Positions 5,745 through 13,109 of a stretch of 20,431 nucleotides of DNA are shown piece by piece. The translations under genes were made by a program, and so were the position numbers. Position 1 is the stretch's first letter, and the number at the start of each line of letters is the position of its first letter. A model generated the notes under the pieces. It was not told the origin of the DNA. It ran no database searches and saw only the letters and a program-made list of their open reading frames with translations. The stretch is taken from positions 1 through 20,431 of the IMG/VR virus record IMGVR_UViG_3300009152_000265, one strand, 5' to 3'. The stretch comes from a virus.

Positions 5745-5786
5745 CCTAACTAGCTCACGCTTTCGCAACGGAAAGCACTAGTTAGG
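5745..5786. repeat. Long two-part stem-loop
   Basis: CCTAACTAG (5745-5753) pairs perfectly with CTAGTTAGG (5778-5786). Inside, GCTTTC (5759-5764) pairs with GAAAGC (5771-5776) around a GCAACG loop. The two stems are joined by an asymmetric bulge of five against one base. It lies in the leader of the leftward arm and could be an RNA structure, operator or origin element. Confidence 0.6.
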
Positions 5787-5811
5787 AATATTGACTTGAG
5801 CAGATTGTCAC

Positions 5812-5838
5812 AAAAACCGCGTCAGGTTTTTTATCTTT
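5812..5838 (+). terminator. Terminator-like hairpin with T-run
   Basis: On the plus strand AAAAACC (5812-5818) and GGTTTTT (5825-5831) form a 7-bp stem around GCGTCA, followed by TATCTTTT. The stem is A-T rich, so strength is uncertain. It would stop any rightward transcript coming from 5690-5800. It may also act as a hairpin in the leftward leader. Confidence 0.35.
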
Positions 5839-6356
5839 TAAGGTAAGCCGTCTCCGCTTTATGCTCGCCGCACGTAGGTATGTATATGCCTCCGCTTACT
5901 TGCTATTCCATGATGTAGGAATGCATCGGGTCGCCGCAGTATTATTCGATCGCACCGTCAGCGGGGAAGTGTGCCCGCCGCCTTGCTCGTTAAACTTTCA
6001 GAGAACACTCCCCACAATGCACATAAGGAATCTGACTACAAACAAATTCTCACTTATTTTTAATGATAATTTAAACCATTGATACACAAGCCACTTGCAA
6101 AGGATATTTCTCGCTCTCTCTGCAATTCCGCGCCCACTAATTCACCGAAAAACGTAGTAGGAATCAGAGATAAAAGGGAAGGGAAGCAGCCGCCAGCACT
6201 CCCCATGCCAACACACAACTTTTTTCTGTGCTTATTCTGTGCCAACAAGGAAACTCTTTTCGCCTTTTTTTGTAACTCTCCCCGCTCGCTAGGCAGAATA
6301 GTTTGCACTACGCAAAAAACATTTTTTCCCAAGAATGACGAGCCGGACGACCCCGA

Positions 6357-6377
6357 TCTTGACTAATTCAGTCAAGA
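6357..6377. repeat. 21-bp palindrome, repressor-operator candidate
   Basis: TCTTGACT-AATTC-AGTCAAGA has perfect 8-bp arms around a 5-base centre. Each arm includes TTGACT, a -35-like hexamer, in divergent orientation. No T-run follows. Size and symmetry fit a site bound by a dimeric regulator, perhaps one of the phage helix-turn-helix proteins. Confidence 0.5.
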
Positions 6378-6583
6378 AGACAAGTATATTGCATTTCCTT
6401 GCCTGTCCGGTAACACTTTCCTGCAACACCAGCACGCTTTATCCCAAGCCCAGCATTCACACGGAGCATAGGGGGGGAGGGGATCGGCAGCGACGGCCAG
6501 GCGCACGATATTATTGGTTAACTAGCCATTTAATAAAAATAATAAATACGTGCCTAATAGGAAACAAAAGGCTTGACACATCC

Positions 6584-6610
6584 TTTTTTCCCCCCTCACA
6601 CTCCCCCTTT
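6584..6610. repeat. Polypyrimidine mirror repeat
   Basis: The plus strand runs six T, six C, then TCACACT, five C and three T. It reads almost the same in both directions around C6599. Homopurine-homopyrimidine mirror repeats can form triplex (H-DNA) structures and are easily unwound. The location upstream of the small terminase gene fits an origin or packaging element. Confidence 0.5.
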
Positions 6611-6642
6611 CTTTACTGGTTTCTTTTAAATTTGGCTGTCTT

Positions 6643-6670
6643 GACGCGAGCACATTAAGTGCCGAGCGTC
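6643..6670. repeat. Stem-loop upstream of the rightward arm
   Basis: GACGC (6643-6647) pairs with GCGTC (6666-6670) and GCAC (6650-6653) with GTGC (6659-6662), around an ATTAA loop with small GA/CGA internal bulges. A 10-bp palindrome ATAGTACTAT follows at 6746-6755. They could be leader structures, operators or part of a terminase recognition site. Confidence 0.45.
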
Positions 6671-6843
6671 TGTGAAGAAAATGATCATATCGGTGAATTC
6701 AACCAAATGAATGCTACCAATGTCTAAGTCTTATTGAGTAGTATCATAGTACTATCCCTGGGGTATAAGCACAGAATACTCCTTATAGGTGGTGTGTATA
6801 AAGAAAACACTTGACAATTAATTTGGGTGCGAGAAAACAGGAT

Positions 6844-7356
6844 ATGCAACTTGCTAGTCAGGCTATAGTTAATTCTTTAGCTACTGTTGATAGTAGGAGT
6901 TTAGAGAGCCGCGATCCTATGAAGGCTATGCTCACGTTGGAGATGTTGAGTAGTGGGAATACGTGGGAGGAGATAGCTAACGAGACTGGCTGGAACTTTG
7001 ACCAGATATCTAGGGTGAGGGCTAGACATGGTATGGCTATAGATCAGCGGAAGAAGGAGTTGGCACAGGATGGCTTTGAGATGGCTGAGGGATTGAGGCT
7101 GCTGGTGAAGCAGAAGATGGAGCAGTTGGCTAACAACCCAGAGGCTTTGGCTAAGACCAATCTTAAGGACTTGGTGCTGCCTTATGCTATTGCGGTGGAT
7201 AAGGGAATGCAGGCTTTAGGAGAGCAGAAGACGATTGTTGAGCATCGCACTGGTAGGCCGAGTTTGGAGGATGCTATTAAGGCTATTGAAGATGCGCGGC
7301 TTGCTTTGCAGAAAGAGGCTATTCCAGTTGATAGCGTTGATATCACAAAACAATGA
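6844..7356 (+). CDS. terS: Terminase small subunit
   Basis: The 170-residue product has an N-terminal helix-turn-helix region (SGNTWEEIANETGWNFDQIS) of the type that recognises packaging sites. A helical oligomerisation part follows (EGLRLLVKQKMEQLANNPEA), and the C-terminal EHRTGRPSLEDAIKAIEDAR resembles tails of other phage small terminases. It overlaps the large-subunit gene by four bases (ATGA), the classic arrangement. The start is uncertain: a TTG at 6811 would add 11 residues and has an A/C-rich leader like other genes here, whereas the ATG at 6844 has AGGA too close to be ideal. The identity rests on position plus the helix-turn-helix; it is the DNA-selecting part of the packaging motor. 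Confidence 0.82.
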   Translation: MQLASQAIVNSLATVDSRSLESRDPMKAMLTLEMLSSGNTWEEIANETGWNFDQISRVRARHGMAIDQRKKELAQDGFEMAEGLRLLVKQKMEQLANNPEALAKTNLKDLVLPYAIAVDKGMQALGEQKTIVEHRTGRPSLEDAIKAIEDARLALQKEAIPVDSVDITKQ

Positions 7357-8960
7357 GTGTCGTCTGGAAGAACCATCCATTGCTTACGCCGCCCAATGAT
7401 CGGGAGATGGCTTCTATGCAGCCAGAAAAGATAATGGAGCTGTGGTCTATCTATCACGATGCCATTGATAATGCGGAGCGCGATCCCTATCGTTATGGCT
7501 TTAGACTAGCGCACTGGAAGCGGGCAGAAGATTTATTAAAAAAATTTAATGAAATATTGATTAGTGGTGGTAACAGGTCTGGGAAAACAAGTTATGCGGC
7601 TAGAGCTGTTGTCTGTGCGGCGATAGACAATCCTGGCAGTGTCATCATGTGCTTTGCACAGAATGCGGATGTGTCTATTAGACAGCAACAAAGCGCAGTG
7701 TATGATGCATTACCAGAGGAGATGAGAAAGAAAACTCTGGGAGCAGAAGCTAATGTAAGCTATACAAGAAAGAACGGCTTTAGCAAAAGCAGTTTAATAT
7801 TGCCTGGAAGCAAGAGTCACATTATATTTAAAACCTATGCACAATTTCTTAACAACGATACGATCCTTGAAGGTGCGGAGCTTGGCAGCCGTGAGCCTAG
7901 CGGTCTTAACATTGGGGCGTGGTGCGACGAGTATCTTATTGGGCCTGAGCTCCTCACTACTCTACGGTTTCGCTTGGCTACTAGAAATGCTAAGCTCATT
8001 GTTACGTTCACTCCAATTGATGGCTATACAGAAGTTGTCAGAGATTACATTGAGAAAGCGAGGACTATCGAAAGCCGAAGCGCGGAACTTCTTGGGGGTA
8101 GGCAAGTGCCATTCGTGCAACACAGCTTCAACCGAGACGCAGGAATCATCTACTTCCATTCCATTGACAATCCTTTTGGGGGGTATGACCGCATCTCTAA
8201 AGACCTCAAAAGCCGTCCCGAAGAAGAAATCCTCACCAGAGCTTATGGCGTGCCGACAAAAAGCGCGTCCTCGCGGTTCCCGATGTTCTCGCGGGAAGTG
8301 AATGTAATTCCACACGAAAAGATACCAACTAAGGATTTAACGCACTACATGGTGCTTGATCCTGCTGGGAGAAAGAACTGGTTCATGTGCTGGATTGGGG
8401 TGGACGTAAGTGATACATATTACGTCTACCGTGAGTGGCCAGATCAGAACGTAGGAGACTGGGCTAAGTGGCATGGTGGCAGATGGATTGGAGGCGAAGG
8501 AAGCAAGGGGTTGGGCTATGGCATCAAGGACTATGTCAACCTAGTCACTACGCTAGAGGATGAAATCAAAGAGCCAATCTTTGAACGTCTCATCGATCCT
8601 CGCTTGGGTGCAGCTAAATATCAGGGGCAAGACGGAGCTTCATCCATTATTGAGGACTTGGCAGACAGTGGGCTTATATTCATTCCCGCTCCGGGGCTAG
8701 ACATTGAGGATGGCGTGCAGGCTATCCAGACTAAGATTGCCTACAATCGTAAGGCTCCAGTGGATGGGATCAATCGCCCTCACTTCTACGTATCTGATAG
8801 ATGCCAGAACATCATCACTGCTTTGCAGGAATACACTGGTGATAGCGGCCCAGATGAGGCGTGGAAAGACCCAGTAGATGTTATTCGGTATGCCTGTATT
8901 GATGGCATTCGTTTTATTGATAGCAAGCAACCACACACTAAACGCAAAGGGGGATACTAA
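7353..8960 (+). CDS. terL: Terminase large subunit (packaging ATPase and nuclease)
   Basis: The 535-residue product has a Walker A motif GGNRSGKT at 72-79. Walker B is in IGAWCDEY, with D192 and E193 as the magnesium-binding and catalytic acids. The nuclease domain shows acidic residues in MVLDPAGRKNW (D336), LIDPRLG (D415) and DPVDVIRYAC (D506, D509), matching the RNase H-like fold of phage terminases. It cuts concatemeric DNA and pumps it through the portal at the procapsid vertex. Length is normal for the family. Its stop shares one base with the next start. The call is secure. Confidence 0.96.
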   Translation: MSVVWKNHPLLTPPNDREMASMQPEKIMELWSIYHDAIDNAERDPYRYGFRLAHWKRAEDLLKKFNEILISGGNRSGKTSYAARAVVCAAIDNPGSVIMCFAQNADVSIRQQQSAVYDALPEEMRKKTLGAEANVSYTRKNGFSKSSLILPGSKSHIIFKTYAQFLNNDTILEGAELGSREPSGLNIGAWCDEYLIGPELLTTLRFRLATRNAKLIVTFTPIDGYTEVVRDYIEKARTIESRSAELLGGRQVPFVQHSFNRDAGIIYFHSIDNPFGGYDRISKDLKSRPEEEILTRAYGVPTKSASSRFPMFSREVNVIPHEKIPTKDLTHYMVLDPAGRKNWFMCWIGVDVSDTYYVYREWPDQNVGDWAKWHGGRWIGGEGSKGLGYGIKDYVNLVTTLEDEIKEPIFERLIDPRLGAAKYQGQDGASSIIEDLADSGLIFIPAPGLDIEDGVQAIQTKIAYNRKAPVDGINRPHFYVSDRCQNIITALQEYTGDSGPDEAWKDPVDVIRYACIDGIRFIDSKQPHTKRKGGY

Positions 8961-9346
8961 TGAAGAAAGTAAAAATCGGTACAGTAGCTGAAGAGCTAAA
9001 GATGGATATTAACGAGCTGATCAAATTAAAAAGTGATAAGCTAAAACCAGATGTTCACTACACTGGATATGGGAAGAACACCCTGCTTACGGAGAAGGCT
9101 ATTGAGATTATCAAGCTATCTCTAGCCATTCCATTAGCAGTACCTAATAGGATTGAGGCCGTAGTACTACGTGAGGCTAAGAACCCGCGCTGGATATATG
9201 CCAAATTGAACGGCAGCAACCTAAAGGTTCCTGTAGCCATACCTCGCAAGCTCCGTGGTAAACTTGTGGGCAAACGTATCTACGTTGACGCAATTACAGA
9301 TGCAAGTAACGCAACTACCTATAGACATGAACTCCTCGGAGATTGA
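8960..9346 (+). CDS. Small protein with DNA-binding-like N-terminus, between terL and portal
   Basis: The 128-residue product starts MKKVKIGTVAEELKMDINEL, a pattern shared by excisionase/MerR-type helix-turn-helix domains and the N-terminal IF2 domain. HYTGYGKNTLLTEKAIEIIK follows. The second half (NPRWIYAKLNGSNLKVPVAI, then GKLVGKRIYVDAI) looks like a small OB-type beta barrel. Such two-part proteins occur in phages without a known function. It shares one base with the terL stop and overlaps the next gene by 20 bases. A role in packaging control or late transcription would fit its place but is inference. Confidence 0.75.
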   Translation: MKKVKIGTVAEELKMDINELIKLKSDKLKPDVHYTGYGKNTLLTEKAIEIIKLSLAIPLAVPNRIEAVVLREAKNPRWIYAKLNGSNLKVPVAIPRKLRGKLVGKRIYVDAITDASNATTYRHELLGD

Positions 9347-9533
9347 TGATATAACCATCGACCCTGAGTGGCAGGCCGAACAGGTAGACAGGTTGCTTGG
9401 ATTTGAGCTATTGCAACAAGCAATTCATGCCCGATACCAACCCATCGATGCCGCGCATTTAGCGGATAAGGTGGCGTTGGATAAGGGCATGGCCTATCGC
9501 ATCGTACAGTCCATCCAGCGAAATTTTAAATGA
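9327..9533 (+). CDS. Small helical protein upstream of portal
   Basis: I chose the ATG at 9327, giving 68 residues beginning MNSSEIDDITIDPEWQAEQV; an upstream GTG would add 24 residues lying entirely within the previous gene. The rest (RLLGFELLQQAIHARYQPID, then HLADKVALDKGMAYRIVQSI) looks like a winged or simple helix-turn-helix. There is no SD. It overlaps the previous gene by 20 bases and the portal gene by four (ATGA), so translation of the three is probably coupled. The function is unknown. Confidence 0.68.
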   Translation: MNSSEIDDITIDPEWQAEQVDRLLGFELLQQAIHARYQPIDAAHLADKVALDKGMAYRIVQSIQRNFK

Positions 9534-11605
9534 ACGACAATAAAGAAGCCCTTATCTACGTTGAAGAAGAAGTAAATGTTCCAGCATTGTTGGGTGCTTA
9601 CACGCGCACAACTGCTGACCTAGAATTCTTCTTTAACCAATGCCGAGACAGTTATGATTATCGTCGTAACTATTGGCCAGGTAAGAGCGACGATTTGCGC
9701 AAGCATGGTGCAGATGCTTTCCCTTGGGATGGGGCTGCTGATACAGAGGCTCACGTTATTGATGAGCGTATCAATCGGTATGTTGCCATCTTCATCTCTG
9801 CGCTCAATCGTTCTAATATCCGCGCCTATCCTGTAGAGGCTGGAGACATGGCTCGCTCGCGTGTTGTTAGCAGCTTCTTGAAGTGGATGGTGGCTTCCTA
9901 TATTCCTCAGTTCAAACGCCAGATGGAACTTGGGGCCAACTTCTTGTTGGAACGTGGCATGATGATCACATATGTTGGCTGGCAGCGTGAAGACCGCACA
10001 TTCAAGCAGAAGCTTACGCTAGATCAATTGCAGGCATTAAGTCCTCAAGTTGTTCAAGCCGTTCTTGAAAAGAAGAGCGATAAACAATTGATTGAAATGT
10101 TAAAATCCCAATTTGGTGGGATGACTGACATTAAAGCTAAGAAAGCTTTAAAAGATTTACGTGATGTTGGTATTGCTGAATTTCCAATTGTTCGCCGTTC
10201 TGTTGATTGTCCATTGGTTCAATCGCTGGCTCCAGATGGCGATGTACTATTCCCTGCCTATACTACAGACCCACAAAAGGTTCCATATTGTTTCTGGCGT
10301 GTGTTAATGACCGCCCAGCAGATTCGTAATAAGGTTAATACAGAAGGCTGGGATAAGGACTGGGTTGAGTATGTTATTGAGAACTGTGCAGAATCGGCAG
10401 ACCCGCTGCGCATTGAACGCCGTAATCAATATCTTTACCAAACAACTACATATACAGCACAAGAGCTGTATGAAGTGGTGTATGGCTATCAGCGTTTAAT
10501 CGATGAAGAGGATGGCTCTGAAGGTATCTATTGCACGGTATTCCACCGTAATTGCGTAAGCAAGCCAGAGGTTCCAAACTATGCTATGCATGAGTTGATG
10601 AACGGATACGAAGACTATCCTTTCGTTGTAACAAAACTTTCCGAAGATAACAAACGTCTATACGATGTTCAGAGCTTCCCACAAATGCTGAAAGGCATTC
10701 AGTGGCTTGTGAAGACAGAGCGCGATAGTCGCGTTGATCGTAATAGCCTCTCTACGCTTCCTCCTATTATGCACCCTGTTGGCAATCCTCCAGCAGATTG
10801 GGGGCCAGGGCGTTATGTTCCCTATCGTCGTGCTAATGAATTCCAGTTTGGGCCTACGCCATCATTCAATCCCGGCTCTATCGAGATGGAGACAACGCAG
10901 TTGAATCAAGCTGATAAGTTAATCGGCCTTGATGTTGGTAATGCTCTCTCTTCGATTCAGCAGCAATACTTTGTTGATAAGTTCCTCACGCACGTTCGTG
11001 ACGTATTGCGCTTAACATATAAATGCTATCAACGCTTTGGCCCAGACCAAGTATTCTTCCGTGTCACTGGCGTATCTGATCCTCAGCGTTTTGATCGTGG
11101 TGATCCAAATGAGAATTTTGACATCATCATTAATTATGATGTAATGCAAAACGATCCAGATAATGTTGATAATCATTTGAAGCAATTCACAGCGATGCTT
11201 CAACTAGATCGCAATGGCCGCATTGATATTGATGCGTTGCTAGAATTCGGTGCAGCTAGCATTAATCCTGTGCTGGCAGATACAATTCTCCGTCCAGCGG
11301 GTGTGGCTCAAGAACAAGTTGTTAAACAAGTGACTGATGACCTATCCAAGATTTATGCTGGTATTGAAGTGGGTGCTCGTCCTAATGGTGCGCAAGTAGC
11401 ACTGCAAGTGGTGCAGCAATATGCTCAACAGCCAGACGTTAATCAGCGTTTACAGCAGGATAAGGCGTTTGCTGCTCGACTTCAGAAGTATGCTCAGCAA
11501 TACCAGTTCCAGATGCAACAAGCTCAGAACGCTCAGATTGGTCGTGTAGGTACAGCTCCCGCAGCGATGGGAGAGACACCTACTCAAGGAATGCAACAAC
11601 AGTAA
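9530..11605 (+). CDS. Portal protein
   Basis: This 691-residue protein lies directly downstream of the terminase genes and has the features of podovirus-type (P22-like) portals. There is an early WPGKSDDLRKHGADAFPWDG region, then GAADTEAHVIDERINRYVAI. A large mixed alpha/beta body follows, with a long Gln-rich helical C-terminus (VALQVVQQYAQQPDVNQRLQ) like the barrel of P22-type portals. As a dodecamer at one capsid vertex it is the DNA channel and binds the terminase and the adaptor. The start overlaps the preceding stop by four bases. Assignment rests on position, size and sequence pattern. Confidence 0.88.
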   Translation: MNDNKEALIYVEEEVNVPALLGAYTRTTADLEFFFNQCRDSYDYRRNYWPGKSDDLRKHGADAFPWDGAADTEAHVIDERINRYVAIFISALNRSNIRAYPVEAGDMARSRVVSSFLKWMVASYIPQFKRQMELGANFLLERGMMITYVGWQREDRTFKQKLTLDQLQALSPQVVQAVLEKKSDKQLIEMLKSQFGGMTDIKAKKALKDLRDVGIAEFPIVRRSVDCPLVQSLAPDGDVLFPAYTTDPQKVPYCFWRVLMTAQQIRNKVNTEGWDKDWVEYVIENCAESADPLRIERRNQYLYQTTTYTAQELYEVVYGYQRLIDEEDGSEGIYCTVFHRNCVSKPEVPNYAMHELMNGYEDYPFVVTKLSEDNKRLYDVQSFPQMLKGIQWLVKTERDSRVDRNSLSTLPPIMHPVGNPPADWGPGRYVPYRRANEFQFGPTPSFNPGSIEMETTQLNQADKLIGLDVGNALSSIQQQYFVDKFLTHVRDVLRLTYKCYQRFGPDQVFFRVTGVSDPQRFDRGDPNENFDIIINYDVMQNDPDNVDNHLKQFTAMLQLDRNGRIDIDALLEFGAASINPVLADTILRPAGVAQEQVVKQVTDDLSKIYAGIEVGARPNGAQVALQVVQQYAQQPDVNQRLQQDKAFAARLQKYAQQYQFQMQQAQNAQIGRVGTAPAAMGETPTQGMQQQ

Positions 11606-11608
11606 TTT

Positions 11609-11821
11609 ATGATCGACAAGAAACAGCTAGACGCACTGTCACATCAAGATGCCTTCATTCAGTTGCTGGATGAAGTGCATGACATTCGTGAATCACTCAT
11701 CCGTGAATTGCACGATGTTGGCAGCGACAAGATTCAGCAGATCAGTGGACGCATTCTTCAGTGCGATGAGTTCCTGATGATGGCTGGATACAAGAGCATC
11801 GAGAATCGGCGCACGCTGTAA
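11609..11821 (+). CDS. Small post-portal protein, unknown function
   Basis: The 70-residue product (MIDKKQLDALSHQDAFIQLL, then DEVHDIRESLIRELHD) is all helical. It resembles about 70-residue proteins that follow portal genes in other podovirus-like genomes and have no known role. It starts three bases after the portal stop and ends two bases before the 3' end of the oppositely oriented tRNA gene. There is no SD. Positional conservation suggests a head assembly accessory. Confidence 0.7.
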   Translation: MIDKKQLDALSHQDAFIQLLDEVHDIRESLIRELHDVGSDKIQQISGRILQCDEFLMMAGYKSIENRRTL

Positions 11822-11823
11822 GC

Positions 11824-11898
11824 TGGAGCCTTTGGCAGGAGTCGAACCTGCAACCGCCTGTTTACAAAACAGGTGCTCTACCATTGAGCTACAAAGGC
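11824..11898 (-). tRNA. tRNA-Thr (anticodon UGU), CCA encoded
   Basis: The cloverleaf is complete. The acceptor stem is GCCTTTG/CAAAGGC, the D arm GCTC/GAGC, the anticodon stem CCTGT/ACAGG with loop TTTGTAA (anticodon TGT, reading ACA), the variable loop has five bases, and the T arm is GCAGG/CCTGC with loop TTCGACT. The discriminator is T and the CCA end is encoded. All stems pair perfectly, so it is probably functional. It lies on the minus strand inside the rightward structural block, with its own candidate promoter. ACA codons appear frequent in the neighbouring structural genes, which fits a role in supporting late translation. Confidence 0.95.
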
Positions 11899-11911
11899 AT
11901 TGCCATGCATA

Positions 11912-11945
11912 TATATAGCAATGAAAAACTTTGCTATGATGTCAA
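11912..11945 (-). promoter_or_regulatory. Candidate promoter for the tRNA gene
   Basis: On the minus strand an extended -10 (TG-C-TATATA, with TATATA at 11917-11912) lies 13 bases before the tRNA 5' end. A perfect TTGACA sits at 11945-11940, but the 22-base spacing is too long for normal cooperation, so the extended -10 would do most of the work. Confidence 0.4.
11915..11940. promoter_or_regulatory. Inverted repeat carrying back-to-back extended -10 elements
   Basis: ATAGCAA (11915-11921) and TTGCTAT (11931-11937) form a perfect 7-bp inverted repeat with a 9-base centre. Read rightward the second arm gives TGCTATGAT, an extended -10 for the scaffold-capsid genes. Read leftward the first arm gives TGCTATATA for the tRNA. 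The same bases could also form an RNA hairpin. Confidence 0.4.
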
Positions 11946-11984
11946 TACGCAATCGCCGTGGCGTAAAGACGGTGAAAACACAAT

Positions 11985-13097
11985 ATGTCAGAAGTCACTA
12001 CCTCAAACGTATCGGAGGCTAAACAGGATACGGTAGAAAAGTCTAATATAACGACGAGTCAGTATGCCGTTCGTCGTTTGGGTGAGCTGAAAGCTCGTCC
12101 TATTTCTCCTGTAGTACAGCGAGAAGAGGAACCTGAGCCGAAGCCCGCTCCAGAAGTCGCGCCAGAAGTTAAGGACGCAGAAGAACAGCCGCCACAATCT
12201 AAGGAGGATGGCGAGCAAGTTCCCACGTCTGAGACAGAAGGCAAAGATGTTCTTTCACAAGTCGACCTTTCGGAACTTACCGATGAGGATATTGCAGAAT
12301 TAGCTCAAAAGGGGAAATCTGGTTTGTTGAAGCGTATTGCTGAACTCACTGCCAAACGAAAAATGGCAGAAGAACGAGTGGCACAATACGAGGCTCGCCT
12401 GCAACAACAACAAAACGAGAAGAACCCGCTAGAGCCGAAGATCGAGAATAATCCGTATGCCTCGATTGCCACGATGGAAGACCTCAGCAAAAAATTTGAG
12501 GAAACCAATCAGGTGATCGAATGGGCAGAGGACACTCTCGACAAGTCCGAGCATCTCGGTTATGAAGATGTCGTCACGCAAATTGACGGCAAGGACTTAA
12601 CCAAATCAGAGATTAAGGATTATCTTCGTCGTGCGCGTAAGGCGCGTGATAAATTCCTACCTGCGCAGAAAAAGGAAATTGATTCCAATGCACAGAGAAA
12701 AGCTTTAAAGTCTGCCTTTGAAGGGCAGGCGTCCAAGGAATTGGATTGGTTGTCGTCTCAGGATGACAATGATTTAAAGCGGCAGTATCAAGCAATGATG
12801 GCTGATCCACGTCTCAAAGACCTTGAGAAGTCCATGCCAGATGTTGCTCCCCAGCTACCATACTTGCTGGCTCACGCTGCTAATTCAATCTATGGCCGTA
12901 AGGCTATTTCGTTGGATTCCAAACCAGCTCTGAAGGTATCGGCTCCCGGTAGTCCTGATTCTAGTTCTGCTGTTTCTGGCAGGCCAATGAAAGAGGGCGA
13001 ACGGAACGTGAAAGAAGGTGTTAAACGACTCCTAGACTCAGGCAGCATTAGTGATTTCGTAGCCCTCCGAACTGCACAACTCTCAAAACGTAAGTAA
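11985..13097 (+). CDS. Scaffold-like protein
   Basis: The 370-residue product precedes the capsid gene and has the usual scaffold composition. The N-terminal 110 residues are low-complexity and rich in Pro, Glu and Ser. A coiled coil follows (GLLKRIAELTAKRKMAEERV and on to about 145), then a charged helical middle, and the C-terminus is basic (LRTAQLSKRK), as expected for contact with the acidic inner capsid surface. It should guide procapsid assembly and then leave. No protease gene is seen, so exit without cleavage is likely. GGTG ten bases before the ATG is a weak ribosome site. The call rests on position and composition. Confidence 0.75.
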   Translation: MSEVTTSNVSEAKQDTVEKSNITTSQYAVRRLGELKARPISPVVQREEEPEPKPAPEVAPEVKDAEEQPPQSKEDGEQVPTSETEGKDVLSQVDLSELTDEDIAELAQKGKSGLLKRIAELTAKRKMAEERVAQYEARLQQQQNEKNPLEPKIENNPYASIATMEDLSKKFEETNQVIEWAEDTLDKSEHLGYEDVVTQIDGKDLTKSEIKDYLRRARKARDKFLPAQKKEIDSNAQRKALKSAFEGQASKELDWLSSQDDNDLKRQYQAMMADPRLKDLEKSMPDVAPQLPYLLAHAANSIYGRKAISLDSKPALKVSAPGSPDSSSAVSGRPMKEGERNVKEGVKRLLDSGSISDFVALRTAQLSKRK

Positions 13098-13109
13098 ACT
13101 GATACTAAT

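Larger units (their letters stand above)
5684..6843. other. Large non-coding divergent control region
   Basis: About 1.16 kb separates the first leftward and first rightward gene, unusually long for a compact phage. Open frames on both strands here (such as 6060-6332 minus and 6079-6366 plus) lie opposite each other, lack start signals and look like chance. The stretch contains hairpins, a 21-bp palindrome, a G7AG4 run at about 6470-6481, and a pyrimidine tract. Several TTGAC sequences occur (5790, 6360, 6573, 6642, 6811), but I find no TTGACA with a good -10 at normal spacing. It probably holds the early and late promoters, and possibly an origin or the packaging site recognised by the small terminase. 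Confidence 0.7.

Noticed and set aside
6060-6366. Opposed open frames in the control region (90 codons minus, 95 codons plus)
   Set aside because: They cover the same bases on both strands, start without signals, and show no protein motif; chance frames in low-stop, C-rich DNA.
6470-6483. G7AG4 run as a G-quadruplex
   Set aside because: Only two G-runs are present, so a stable intramolecular quadruplex is unlikely.
6811-6840. TTGACAATTAAT as a tac-like promoter before terS
   Set aside because: The -35 is perfect, but at 16-18 bases downstream there is only AAAACA-type sequence, no -10; the TTG could equally be an alternative start codon.
11693-11884. Minus-strand 63-codon frame crossing the tRNA
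   Set aside because: It begins inside the tRNA gene and runs antisense to a supported small gene.
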